Positions 23,935 through 32,444 are shown, counted from the first letter of the stretch. The stretch: DNA of 32,673 nt from an uncultured Bacteroidales bacterium (GCA_947176235.1 CAMWPM010000026.1:1-32673), one strand, 5' to 3'. Notes: generated by a model not told the origin, from the sequence alone. A program made the numbers and translations.

Positions 23935-25032
23935 ATGATAAGAAAACTTCTCATCTCAGCCGCAATGATTTGTTCCGGCATATTGATGACCACCGCTTGC
24001 TCCCACTCCTCATCCGATGCTCCTGATCAGAAGCCCGACGACCCCGATAAGACCGAGACACCCACCAAGCCCGAAGGCATCGTGACAGCAAAGGATTTCG
24101 CACGCGGCGCCGATGTCAGCTGGATCACTCAGCAGGAGGACGAAGGCATCAAGTTCTTCGATGTCCGTGGTCGCGCTGCCGATGCCATGCAGATTCTCAG
24201 GGACGAATGTGGCATCAATTCTATACGTCTCCGCGTATGGGTTAATCCTGCCGACCGTTACAATGCCATCCCCGACGTTGTCGATAAAGCTGTCCGTGCC
24301 CGGAATCTCGGTATGCGTGTCATGATCGACTTCCATTTCTCCGACACGTGGGCTGATCCCGGGCATCAGGACATTCCGGCGGCATGGACGGATCTTTCCC
24401 TCCCCGATCTCAAGTCAGCACTTGCCGGTCATGTGCGCGCCACTCTTTCCGCTCTTAAGGATGCCGGCGTCATTCCCGAGTGGGTGCAGGTGGGCAATGA
24501 GACCCGTGATGGCTTCTTGTACGAGATCGGGCGCGTCAACAACCACTTTGCCGAACTCGCCGACGCCGGATATGAGGCGGTGAAGGAGGTCTGCCCCGAC
24601 GCCAAGGTCATCATCCATGTCGACAACGGATGGGACAACTCTGTCTCCGATTGGGTCTACAGCGATCTGGCGGCAAAGGGCACCCGCTACGATCTTATCG
24701 GTCTCTCCCTCTATCCTGATATCAACAATGTCCCCGAACGCGTCAGTCAGACCATTGATAATGTCCGCAAACTCTATCGCGAGTACGGAAAGCGTGTCGT
24801 AATCTGCGAAATCGGTATGACCTACAATAAGCCTGAGCAGTGTGCCGACATGATCACACGCTTGCTTCAGGGTGCGGTGGATACCGGTGTCATCGACGGT
24901 ATTTTCTATTGGGAACCGCAGGCCCCTGCCGGCTACAACGGTGGCTATGACAAGGGCGCTTTTGACCGCGGACGTCCCACCTCCGGACTCATCCCCTTCG
25001 CTCGCTCGGCAGCTGCCACAGCTGTTGAGTGA
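23935..25032 (+). CDS. GH53 endo-beta-1,4-galactanase lipoprotein
   Basis: A 365-residue lipid-anchored glycoside hydrolase that cleaves beta-1,4-galactan side chains of pectin. The lipobox is MTTAC with Cys22, followed by a Ser/Asp/Pro-rich linker (about 23-48) that may allow surface display. The catalytic TIM barrel starts at ARGADVSWI. Acid/base Glu189 (VQVGNET) and nucleophile Glu292 (VICEIGMTY) are in the expected strands, with GLSLYP before the nucleophile and FYWEP after. I chose the ATG at 23935, which gives the signal peptide directly; the longer frame upstream runs through the M20 gene. It is unusual in lying after a housekeeping operon with no SusC/SusD pair in the window. Confidence 0.93.
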   Translation: MIRKLLISAAMICSGILMTTACSHSSSDAPDQKPDDPDKTETPTKPEGIVTAKDFARGADVSWITQQEDEGIKFFDVRGRAADAMQILRDECGINSIRLRVWVNPADRYNAIPDVVDKAVRARNLGMRVMIDFHFSDTWADPGHQDIPAAWTDLSLPDLKSALAGHVRATLSALKDAGVIPEWVQVGNETRDGFLYEIGRVNNHFAELADAGYEAVKEVCPDAKVIIHVDNGWDNSVSDWVYSDLAAKGTRYDLIGLSLYPDINNVPERVSQTIDNVRKLYREYGKRVVICEIGMTYNKPEQCADMITRLLQGAVDTGVIDGIFYWEPQAPAGYNGGYDKGAFDRGRPTSGLIPFARSAAATAVE

Positions 25033-25184
25033 TGCCACTCGCCATTAGTGGCTGAGTTGCCGGGCTGACTTTAGCATCTTTTGGTAGCCTTAGTTGGCAA
25101 TATTCGCACTATGATTTGCGTTATATCATCAACCGGCACGTTTTTGCCGGACATTTATTCAATCGCAACCATAATTTTTTGCCT

Positions 25185-25367
25185 ATGGATCGAACGTCTA
25201 CTCTCACTTCCTCAATTCACCCCTCGTCATCCTCCCCTGAAATCGCCCGCGCTGCCGCCGACGGGCCCAAGGAATCCGTGCTCGCGTTTCTCCGCCAGTT
25301 CGCACGCACCTATGGTGCTGTCCATAATCCGCTAAAAGGCTCAGCACCGACTATTTTACCTAATTGA
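25185..25367 (+). CDS. Small conserved Bacteroidetes protein (FLRQFAR motif)
   Basis: A 60-residue protein, MDRTSTLTSS followed by a Ser/Ala-rich stretch and then SVLAFLRQFARTYGAVHN, ending in APTILPN. I recall short Bacteroidales proteins with the same arrangement: variable polar N terminus, a helix with FL(R/K)QFAR(x)Y and a short hydrophobic tail ending in Asn. I know of no function. The single amphipathic helix could bind a membrane or partner. An AT-rich box TAATTTTTTG ends 4 bases before the ATG, similar to the very short leaders of nearby genes. It is easily missed by gene callers. Confidence 0.5.
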   Translation: MDRTSTLTSSIHPSSSSPEIARAAADGPKESVLAFLRQFARTYGAVHNPLKGSAPTILPN

Positions 25368-25420
25368 TCCCTCTTTTCCCTCCCCTCGTTTCTCACTTTT
25401 TATCACATTCTGCTGAAATA

Positions 25421-26377
25421 ATGTCAGATTCTAAAAACAAGGCGATCGATGAGCAGACCTCCTATCGCATCGGTGCCCGTGTCACATGGGTCGGACTGTG
25501 GTCCAACCTCCTTCTCGTGTTCCTGAAGATTTTTGGTGGTATTCTCGGTCGTTCCGGAGCACTCGTCACTGACGGTGTCCACTCAGCCTCCGATCTCGTT
25601 TCCGACGCAATTGTTCTTGTTTCCCTCAAGATTTCCCGGCGTAAGGCTGACTCCGACCATCCCTATGGTCACGGCAAGTTCGAGACCTTCGCCACAATGC
25701 TCGTCGGCATGCTCCTCGTCCTCGCCGGTGTCATTTTCTTTATCGACGGCATGGAGAAGACGTGGGGTGCCTTCCACGGACGCCCCCTGCCACGCCCCGA
25801 GTATCTCGCTCTGGTCATAGCTCTCATCTCTATCATAATTAAGGAAATTATTTACCGCTACACCCGTTTTTGGGGCGAACGCATCAAGTCGGCGGCTGTC
25901 GTTGCCAACGCATGGCATCACCGCTCCGACGCCCTTTCATCCATTGCCACTCTCGTCGGCATCGCTGGCGCCATGTTCATGGGCTCCCATTTCCGTGTCC
26001 TTGATCCTATCGCCGCCATGCTTATCGCCGTCTACATCATCATCGTCGGATTGAAGATCGTACGTCCCGCCATCAGCGAGCTGCTTGAGACGTCCCTTCC
26101 AAGCGCCACCGTCGAGTCCATGATGAAGGTGATTCTTTCTTCAGGTGGCGTCCTGGAGTGCAATCGCTTCCTCTCGCGCCGCAACGGTCACCGCTGCATC
26201 ATCGACATGTCCATAAAAGTCAACCCCCACATATCCGTCGTCGAGGGACACGACATTGCCACCCGCGTCGAGTCAGCTCTTAAGCGCAACTTTGGCCGCG
26301 ACATGATTGTTAATATTCATGTCGAGCCCATTGACAAGCATCAGTACCTCTCCCGCTACGAGATGTCTAAGTCCTGA
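25421..26377 (+). CDS. Cation diffusion facilitator, zinc/divalent metal exporter
   Basis: A 318-residue CDF-family transporter of the inner membrane that exports Zn2+ or similar ions against protons. Six hydrophobic segments lie within residues 22-225. The intramembrane metal site is H54-x3-D58 (GVHSASD) with H156/H157 and D160 (HHRSD), and HPYGHGKFE (80-88) is the family hallmark between helices 2 and 3. The cytoplasmic C-terminal domain (about 230-318) has CIIDMSIKVNPHISVVEGHDI, the typical CTD with metal-sensing His. The ATG at 25421 gives the standard start; an upstream frame has no conserved residues. The 53-base gap to the small ORF carries no clear promoter. Confidence 0.93.
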   Translation: MSDSKNKAIDEQTSYRIGARVTWVGLWSNLLLVFLKIFGGILGRSGALVTDGVHSASDLVSDAIVLVSLKISRRKADSDHPYGHGKFETFATMLVGMLLVLAGVIFFIDGMEKTWGAFHGRPLPRPEYLALVIALISIIIKEIIYRYTRFWGERIKSAAVVANAWHHRSDALSSIATLVGIAGAMFMGSHFRVLDPIAAMLIAVYIIIVGLKIVRPAISELLETSLPSATVESMMKVILSSGGVLECNRFLSRRNGHRCIIDMSIKVNPHISVVEGHDIATRVESALKRNFGRDMIVNIHVEPIDKHQYLSRYEMSKS

Positions 26378-26427
26378 CGCTTTCTAAATATCTTTTTTAG
26401 CAAATTTTTATTTCATTCTATTCTACG

Positions 26428-27831
26428 ATGAAACACTCCGTCCGCCGTTTTCTCCCCCTCGCGCTTATCGCTGTTATCGCCTTCCTTTCCTCCTGTTCAG
26501 GATCCAAGAGCGGCGACTCCGTCATCTCCACAATCCCCGCTGACGCACGCATCGTTTTCCACACCGACGTTGACGCCTTATTCAAGGCTGCCGGCGCACA
26601 GTTCAGTGATGGCGGGTATGCACTCCCCGAATCCGTCACCCGCCTTCTAGCCCGGGATGAGAGCGGCACTGTGGAGGATGTTTGCATCTTTTTGGCTGAC
26701 AATGCCTCCACTCTCGATCTCCATGATTCATTTGTCTTTGCGTACGAGAAGCCTCGGGGAATCACCCTCACCCTTCCCGTCACCGATCGTAAGGCGCTCG
26801 ACGCCTATCTCGGGAAGCGCGCCCAGCCCGTCAACGATTTTAAGCCCTTCGGATCCGTCGACGCGCTTTGGATGTTCGGTGCCCTGAAGGTGGCTGTTTC
26901 CGATGGTCAGCTCTGGTTAACAGGCGATCCCGACGATCTCGCCTACTCCCTCGATAAGGCGAAGGAGAATCACTACGGACTCCTTTCCACCCGCCGCGAG
27001 CTCCTTGAGGAGTCTGCCGACATCACCGTCATTGCCAATCAGGATTCTGCTCCCGAATCCGGCTTCTCCCACATCACAGTCAATTTCCGCCCCGCTGCCA
27101 TCGCCATGTCAGCCGACGCCTACGATGCCGAGGGACGCAACATCACCGTCGAGGATAAGATTTCTGTCCTTTCCACCGATTTCCTCCGCTACGCTCCCGA
27201 AGGTTCACAGCTTGCTTTTGCCATTGGTCAGATTTCCGACTGGGACTCTGTGGAGAAAGCGATCGCCGCTGCTTCCGGCGTTATTCCCACCGATCAGCTC
27301 ATGGCTGTACGCATGATTCTCCCCTACCTCAAGAGCATCGACGGCACCACTTCACTCTCCATCGCCCCCGCGGCAGGAGCGCAGGCTCTTGGATCATCGC
27401 TTTCCGCATGGGATTTCACCGTCATGACCCACATGCCGCAGTCTGCCACCGATCAGATTCTTTCCATGATCGACACCTATGCAACACAAGCCGGCATATC
27501 CCGCACCTCCGACTCCGAAGGCAATTCATGCTACCGCATCAACGATATTAATCTCTATGTCGGTGCCCCCGACGGCTATCTCGCGGTATCATCTCGTCCC
27601 CTCGTCGGCAACGCCAATTCTTCCTTTACCACCGATTTCCTTTCCAAGCGTCTAGCATGGGTGATCGACATTCCCTATGGCAGCGAGACAATGAAAGCCA
27701 TCGGACTCCCATGGGGTGTCAACATCGTATCCTCCGTCGAGACCAACACCGCCGAAGCTGTCCTCCGTCTCAACGGCACATCCACCGCGCCCCTCGAAGC
27801 GATCATTGACTACGTAGCCTCTTTAGATTGA
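26428..27831 (+). CDS. DUF4836-like lipoprotein
   Basis: A 467-residue predicted lipoprotein with Cys23 (AFLSSC). After the anchor come repeated alpha/beta units with the pattern VISTIPADARIVFHTDVDALFKA, LSTDFLRYAPEGSQLAFAIG and SSVETNTAEAVLRLNG. These resemble DUF4836/DUF3352-type Bacteroidetes surface or periplasmic proteins of unknown function. The assignment rests on overall layout and is not certain. It precedes the ABC ATPase by 17 bases, and that ATPase, a permease and a DUF4919 protein follow in one tight block. It could be the extracytoplasmic partner of that transporter. Confidence 0.7.
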   Translation: MKHSVRRFLPLALIAVIAFLSSCSGSKSGDSVISTIPADARIVFHTDVDALFKAAGAQFSDGGYALPESVTRLLARDESGTVEDVCIFLADNASTLDLHDSFVFAYEKPRGITLTLPVTDRKALDAYLGKRAQPVNDFKPFGSVDALWMFGALKVAVSDGQLWLTGDPDDLAYSLDKAKENHYGLLSTRRELLEESADITVIANQDSAPESGFSHITVNFRPAAIAMSADAYDAEGRNITVEDKISVLSTDFLRYAPEGSQLAFAIGQISDWDSVEKAIAAASGVIPTDQLMAVRMILPYLKSIDGTTSLSIAPAAGAQALGSSLSAWDFTVMTHMPQSATDQILSMIDTYATQAGISRTSDSEGNSCYRINDINLYVGAPDGYLAVSSRPLVGNANSSFTTDFLSKRLAWVIDIPYGSETMKAIGLPWGVNIVSSVETNTAEAVLRLNGTSTAPLEAIIDYVASLD

Positions 27832-27848
27832 TCATAGCGCCTCTGCCG

Positions 27849-28511
27849 ATGTCTGCCTTAGCCTCTTCAATCATTCTCGATCACGTCGTCCCGTCCCATC
27901 TCGCCGGTTCACCGGAGAGGGTGGAGCGGAGTGATGTGTGGGGGAGAATGTTCTCGTTTGAGCCGGGGCAGCGCTACATCGTCGAGGCTTCTTCCGGAGC
28001 AGGCAAGTCATCCCTCTGCAGTTTCATCTACGGACTCCGCACCGACTATTCCGGTTCAATTTCAGTTCTTGGATCCGGTTCTGTCGCCTCCCTGTCAGTC
28101 TCTGCAGTCTGCCGGTTGCGTGAGTCAGTTCTTGGATGGCTTCCTCAGCAGCTCGGACTTTTCGAATCCCTCTCGGCGCTCGACAATGTCCTCGTCAAGA
28201 ATCGGCTGACCTCATTTCTCCCCCTATCCCGCATCCGCGAGATGTTCGAGTGCCTCGACATCGCCGAAAAGCTCAATGTCCCCGTCCGACTTCTTTCCGT
28301 CGGTCAGCAGCAACGCGTGGCAGTTATCCGCGCCCTCGCCCAGCCCTCCCGCTTCCTCATTCTCGACGAGCCGGTCAGCCACCTCGACCCCGACATGTCT
28401 CTCCGCGTCTCGCAGCTTATCGAATCATCGGTTGTCCCCGATGCCACCATCATAGCCACGAGTGTCGGCAATCGCCTGCCGCTCTCCTCTTTCACTCTTC
28501 TCAATCTTTGA
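27849..28511 (+). CDS. ABC transporter ATP-binding protein (LolD/MacB-like)
   Basis: A 220-residue ATPase. Walker A reads EASSGAGKSS (K53), the Q loop WLPQQLGLFESLSALDNV, the signature LSVGQQQRVAV and Walker B FLILDEPVSHLD. Size and sequence fit the LolD/MacB/FtsE group that powers FtsX-type permeases without moving a solute through the membrane. The first glycine of Walker A is replaced by Ala, and the signature has V in place of G (LSVGQ for LSGGQ). I start it at the ATG 27849; a TTG at 27828 inside the previous stop is a weaker choice. The permease follows after 10 bases. Confidence 0.9.
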   Translation: MSALASSIILDHVVPSHLAGSPERVERSDVWGRMFSFEPGQRYIVEASSGAGKSSLCSFIYGLRTDYSGSISVLGSGSVASLSVSAVCRLRESVLGWLPQQLGLFESLSALDNVLVKNRLTSFLPLSRIREMFECLDIAEKLNVPVRLLSVGQQQRVAVIRALAQPSRFLILDEPVSHLDPDMSLRVSQLIESSVVPDATIIATSVGNRLPLSSFTLLNL

Positions 28512-28521
28512 TTTCCCTGCC

Positions 28522-29751
28522 ATGAAGCCGATGCAGTCAGGTCATAATCCCGTTTCCCGCATCCTTCGGAGTCACCTTTCCGGAGCGCAGCTTGTTGGTT
28601 TCATCCTCGCCAACGTTGTCGGGCTTTTCATCATCATGGCTGCAGTCCGCTTCTACGCCGACCTTAATGCTTCCGATGGTGCGGGATCCTCCGATTCCTT
28701 CGTCGCATCATCCGATTTCGTTACCGTCAACAAGCGTGTCGAGGGGCTCCCCGTCTTTGGTGCGTCTGCAGCCACATCTTTCTCACCCGAAGAGATTGCC
28801 GACCTCGAAAGTCAGCCCTGGGTACGCCGCCTCGCACCCTTCTCAGCCTCCGGCTTTGACGTCAACGCTTCCGTCGATATGGGTGGCAGAGGCATGTCCA
28901 CCGCTCTCTTCTTCGAATCAGTCCCCGACTCATTTTTCGACACACTCCCCCCCGGATGGACTTTCTCGCCCGACAATCCCTCTGAGGTACCCATCATTCT
29001 CTCCCGCGACTACCTTGCGCTCTACAATTTCGGTTTTGCCGCCGGTCGTGGGCTTCCTCAGCTTTCCGAAGCCATGATTGGCATGATTCCCCTCCGCATC
29101 TCCCTCTCCGGCAACGGCAACCAGACCACTCTCCGCGGACGCGTCGTGGGATTCTCCTCCCGCCTCAACACCATTGCTGTCCCCGAAAGCTTCCTTTCTT
29201 GGGCAAATTCCGTTTTCTCCCCCTCCGCCTCCGATCCCGCACCCTCCCGCCTCCTCGTCGAAGTATCCGACCCCGGTGATCCTGCCGTGTCAGCCTACAT
29301 GTCCGGGCATTCTCTCGAAATCGGCGGTGACAAGGAATCCTCCTCCCGCGCGCTCCACGTCATGAACGTAATCACTGGCGTGATTCTTGCCGTCGGTGCC
29401 GTCATCACCGTCCTTGCCGTGGTCATTCTGCTTCTCTCCATGCTTCTCCTCCTCCAGCGTCAGCGCCGGAGCATCCATCTTCTTCTCTCCCTCGGCTATC
29501 GCCCTGCGCTCCTCATCCGTCCCTATCTCTCCACGGTGCTTTTCACCGTCATCATCTCCTTCCTCATCTCATCCGTAGCTCTTCTGTTCGTGGCACCCGT
29601 ATGGCAGGAGCCGCTTGCATCCGTATTCTCCCCGGGTGCCTCCCCCCTTCTCCCCTTTGTCGTAGGGGCAGTAATCTCTCTCTTCATTATCCTCCTCAAC
29701 GCGCTTGCTCTCCTGCGCGTCGTTAAGTCCAATTTCCGTATCTCGCAATGA
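28522..29751 (+). CDS. FtsX/MacB-type ABC transporter permease
   Basis: A 409-residue permease with four membrane segments: one near the N terminus (about 21-43, VGFILANVVGLFIIMAAVRF) and three at the C terminus (about 287-325, 343-370 and 378-400). Between them is a ~240-residue periplasmic domain. This is the type VII (MacB/LolE/FtsX) layout, which transmits ATPase motion to extracytoplasmic partners. With the preceding ATPase it forms a complete two-gene transporter. The substrate is unknown: lipoprotein release, peptide export or cell-wall hydrolase control are all known for relatives. Start chosen at MKPMQSG, 10 bases after the ATPase stop. The stop overlaps the next ATG. Confidence 0.87.
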   Translation: MKPMQSGHNPVSRILRSHLSGAQLVGFILANVVGLFIIMAAVRFYADLNASDGAGSSDSFVASSDFVTVNKRVEGLPVFGASAATSFSPEEIADLESQPWVRRLAPFSASGFDVNASVDMGGRGMSTALFFESVPDSFFDTLPPGWTFSPDNPSEVPIILSRDYLALYNFGFAAGRGLPQLSEAMIGMIPLRISLSGNGNQTTLRGRVVGFSSRLNTIAVPESFLSWANSVFSPSASDPAPSRLLVEVSDPGDPAVSAYMSGHSLEIGGDKESSSRALHVMNVITGVILAVGAVITVLAVVILLLSMLLLLQRQRRSIHLLLSLGYRPALLIRPYLSTVLFTVIISFLISSVALLFVAPVWQEPLASVFSPGASPLLPFVVGAVISLFIILLNALALLRVVKSNFRISQ

Positions 29752-30488
29752 AACTCCCCATGAAGCAGATATCCTTCCTCACGCTCGCACTCGCCATCCT
29801 ATGCGTTTTCTCCTCAGCCCGTCCCGTTGAGAAGGAAAAGAAACTCAACGTCGAGACCCCCGACATGGAGCGTATCCGTTCCGAGGTCACCAATCCGGCG
29901 TCCGACTTCTTTTATCCCAAACTCATGAAAAAGTACGAGAACCCCGACACAAATGCCATGACTGCCGAGGATTACCGCTATCTCTATCTTGGCGCCGTCT
30001 TTCAGGAGGATTATGATCCCTACCGCCATTCCGACTACAGCGAGCGGATCGACGACTTTTATTTCAAGGACTCCCACTCCCGTTCCGAACTCGATTCCAT
30101 CATCACCTACGCCGAACTCTCCCTCGCCGACACCCCCTTCGACCTTGAGCAGATGAACTATCTCATCTACGCCCTGCGTGGTCGCGGAAAGACCAACCGC
30201 GCTAATATCTGGCAGTACCGCCTCAACCATATCCTGCAGGCTATCGCCTCCACCGGCACCGGTGTCGACAAGGAGCACGCATGGTTTGTCATCCACCCCC
30301 GTCATGAATATAATTTCGTGAATTTCCAGAACCGCATAGTCGATTCTCAGGAATATATGCCCCCCTACTATGATTACATCCGCCTGAAGCGTGACAGCAA
30401 GCAGGGCGACAAAGCACCCGACGGCTATTATTTCAACATCCGCAACCTCCTCGAGGAGTATTACCGCAAGCACCCCGAGCAGCGCTGA
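29748..30488 (+). CDS. DUF4919 family exported protein
   Basis: A 246-residue protein with a signal peptide (about residues 1-24, LALAILCVFSSA) and a mostly helical, TPR-like body. Segments such as AEDYRYLYLGAVFQEDYDPY, TPFDLEQMNYLIYALRGRG and IWQYRLNHILQAIASTGTG, and the late AWFVIHPRHEYNFV, match DUF4919, a Bacteroidetes family of unknown function. It overlaps the permease stop (ATGA), so it is probably translated with the transporter. Its last 56 bases are overlapped on the opposite strand by the end of a glycosyltransferase gene. Confidence 0.82.
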   Translation: MKLPMKQISFLTLALAILCVFSSARPVEKEKKLNVETPDMERIRSEVTNPASDFFYPKLMKKYENPDTNAMTAEDYRYLYLGAVFQEDYDPYRHSDYSERIDDFYFKDSHSRSELDSIITYAELSLADTPFDLEQMNYLIYALRGRGKTNRANIWQYRLNHILQAIASTGTGVDKEHAWFVIHPRHEYNFVNFQNRIVDSQEYMPPYYDYIRLKRDSKQGDKAPDGYYFNIRNLLEEYYRKHPEQR

Positions 30489-31428
30489 TCCGCGCAAGCC
30501 ACAGGTTTAATCTTGCCACCGCCGGCATTCTGATGCCCAGCTCCCCCCACGTCTCCTTAATCTTCCGTGCCGACTCCGCGTCACGCTCCCTGCGTGCCAT
30601 TCCTGCCGCATATCGCGCTGCTCCGTTATAGTATTCCATTAGCTCCCTGCGGTCAATCCCCTCAATTCCGCGCAGTTTTTCCATAAGCCAGACTACCCCG
30701 CAATAGAATTTCGCCGCTTTCCGTGCACTGTTCGGCACCGACACCGTCCCCGGTTCCACAGTATAGTCAAGCGTCGTTTCATCTATGTATGCGGCATCTC
30801 CCTGCGTGAGCAGGAACGCCAGCACCTGCATGTCCTCGCAGGCAAGTCGTTCACTGTCGAATAGCTCCGGATGCTCCTCCCGCGCCTTGTCTATCACCGG
30901 CTTCCTGTAAAGCGTTGTCGATAGATGCGGACAAGCGCCATCTTTTCTCTCAAGCAGATTGAGCAGACGCTCACGGGCTGTTCCTGCCACGTTTCTTGCT
31001 CCCCTCTCGCGCCGCTTCCCCGTCGCTTCGTCCACCTCCGTCCATCCCGTGTGTACCATCGTGATTCCTGGATTGTTGTCGAGGATGTCGGCACTTCTCG
31101 CCAGTCTCGTGATCGACGTCCAGGCATCATCACCTGCCACGTCGGCTATGTATTCTCCTCGCGCCTCTTTCAGCGCGGCGAAGTAATTCCTCACGAGTCC
31201 CAGATTCCCCTCCCGCTTTATCACCCTCACTCGTCCGTCACCTCCGGCTGCTTCGGTTGCCGCTTCAGCCGTTCCGTCTGTCGAGGCGTCGTCAGCCACT
31301 ATCACCTCCATTTCACCGGGGGCAAAGCCATCCGATGCAAGCACCGATTTCAGTGCCCGCGCTATTTTTGTTTTCTGATTGTACGTGCAGATTATCACCG
31401 ATACTTTCGGTGTCATTCCGTCATTCAT
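30433..31428 (-). CDS. GT2 family glycosyltransferase
   Basis: A 331-residue soluble family 2 glycosyltransferase. The N-terminal fold begins KVSVIICTYNQKTKIARAL. It has VADDASTDGTAE (44-55), the NLGLVRNYFAALKEARGEY acceptor-side helix and an acidic metal site at VAGDDAW. No membrane helices are visible, so it is likely cytoplasmic, acting on a lipid-linked or surface glycan. The C-terminal ~20 residues (RGACGNTPRGGCGC) are Gly/Cys-rich, lie largely in the part overlapping the DUF4919 gene and look unconserved. The ATG overlaps the stop of the upstream glycosyltransferase (ATGA). Acceptor and sugar are unknown. Confidence 0.9.
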   Translation of the reverse strand: MNDGMTPKVSVIICTYNQKTKIARALKSVLASDGFAPGEMEVIVADDASTDGTAEAATEAAGGDGRVRVIKREGNLGLVRNYFAALKEARGEYIADVAGDDAWTSITRLARSADILDNNPGITMVHTGWTEVDEATGKRRERGARNVAGTARERLLNLLERKDGACPHLSTTLYRKPVIDKAREEHPELFDSERLACEDMQVLAFLLTQGDAAYIDETTLDYTVEPGTVSVPNSARKAAKFYCGVVWLMEKLRGIEGIDRRELMEYYNGAARYAAGMARRERDAESARKIKETWGELGIRMPAVARLNLWLARISAARGACGNTPRGGCGC

Positions 31429-32387
31429 TTCTCTTCGACGGCTTGCGGCGCCGGAATAAAGAGACGTGCAAGTCGTGCCGTTCCCCGTTTCGTCACCAGT
31501 TTCGACAGATAAAGACGCTTCAGCCGCTTTCTCGCTTTCACGTCCGGCACCTGTTTCAGTGTCTCTTCAAGCAGGCGCTTTGCTTCACCTTCAACACCCT
31601 CAAGATAATAGTCGGCTGCAAGTATCACAGCTTTGAGATCTACCCAGAAGAGCAGGTCATATCTCCCCCTCCTCACGGCTTCCTCCCTCACGGCATTTAT
31701 CGCATCCTCCCAGCGTTCGGGATAATGCGAGAACGATCTTCCTGTGATTGACTCGTCATGGATCGTCACCTCCACTCCCGTCTTTTTTGCATTCGATTTG
31801 GCTATTCTCACTCCGTTCATGAGCAGCCTGACGCCTAATTCCCAGTCATCCCAACCCATCAGGTTTTTGTTATAGCCCCCCGATTCCGCAAACGCGCTCC
31901 TCGTCAGGCAGTAACGCTGAGTCGACAGCAGTCCGTGCATCAGGTGCTCGTACATCGTGTCCTCGGTCTTGAATTTCACCCGCTTCTTCGACGGCGATTT
32001 CACGTGGATCACGTCCCAGCCTATCAGGTCTGCATTTCCATCATGCTCCTTGATGGCAGCAGTCACGTTTGACAGATGGTCCGGACGCATCACGTCATCG
32101 GAGTCAAAGAAGAGTAGCCAGCGGCCCGTGGCAAGTCTTGCGCCATGATTGCGTGCGGCAGCCGCGCCGTGACCCGACACGGTGGCAAGGCGCGCCGTCA
32201 GATGCTCCTGGTGCGGACCCTCCGCCCATTCTCTGGCTACCGCCACGGTGTTGTCCACCGAATTGTCGTCCACCACTATCACCTCCACTTTTTCCTGAAG
32301 ATTCCGTTGCTCATCTATCGACATAAGGCATCTTTTCAGAAACTCTGGTCGGTTTTTCACGGGGATGATTACTGTGACTGTCGGCAT
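31425..32387 (-). CDS. GT2 family glycosyltransferase
   Basis: A 320-residue family 2 glycosyltransferase. It opens MPTVTVIIPVKNRPEFLKRC, then VVDDNSVDNT, GAAAARNHGARLATG and the metal-binding FFDSDD. The later GYNKNLMGWDDWELGVRLL is the catalytic-base region (ED-type motif). The last ~70 residues are basic and helical. I start it at the ATG 32387. The longer reading to 32408 begins with GTG and would put its start inside the -7 box at 32408-32415. It is first in a two-gene operon and diverges from the GT4-like gene at the window end, so this is probably the edge of a surface-glycan locus. Confidence 0.91.
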   Translation of the reverse strand: MPTVTVIIPVKNRPEFLKRCLMSIDEQRNLQEKVEVIVVDDNSVDNTVAVAREWAEGPHQEHLTARLATVSGHGAAAARNHGARLATGRWLLFFDSDDVMRPDHLSNVTAAIKEHDGNADLIGWDVIHVKSPSKKRVKFKTEDTMYEHLMHGLLSTQRYCLTRSAFAESGGYNKNLMGWDDWELGVRLLMNGVRIAKSNAKKTGVEVTIHDESITGRSFSHYPERWEDAINAVREEAVRRGRYDLLFWVDLKAVILAADYYLEGVEGEAKRLLEETLKQVPDVKARKRLKRLYLSKLVTKRGTARLARLFIPAPQAVEEK

Positions 32388-32407
32388 GGGTGCTATTTTT
32401 TTCTCCA

Positions 32408-32415
32408 CAAATATA
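32408..32415 (-). promoter_or_regulatory. -7 box of the GT2 pair
   Basis: TATATTTG on the minus strand, 20 bases upstream of the ATG at 32387. It decides against the GTG start at 32408. No TTTG at -33 was found. Confidence 0.4.
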
Positions 32416-32436
32416 TAACATTTTCGCCGATTTTTC

Positions 32437-32444
32437 TAATTTTG
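32437..32444 (+). promoter_or_regulatory. -7 box of the partial GT4-like gene
   Basis: TAATTTTG lies 7 bases before the ATG at 32452, the same very short leader seen at 9938-9952. It is divergent from the box at 32408-32415. Confidence 0.4.

Noticed and set aside
25034-25052. Hairpin GCCACT/AGTGGC after the GH53 gene
   Set aside because: 6-bp stem with no T run following; not enough to call a terminator.
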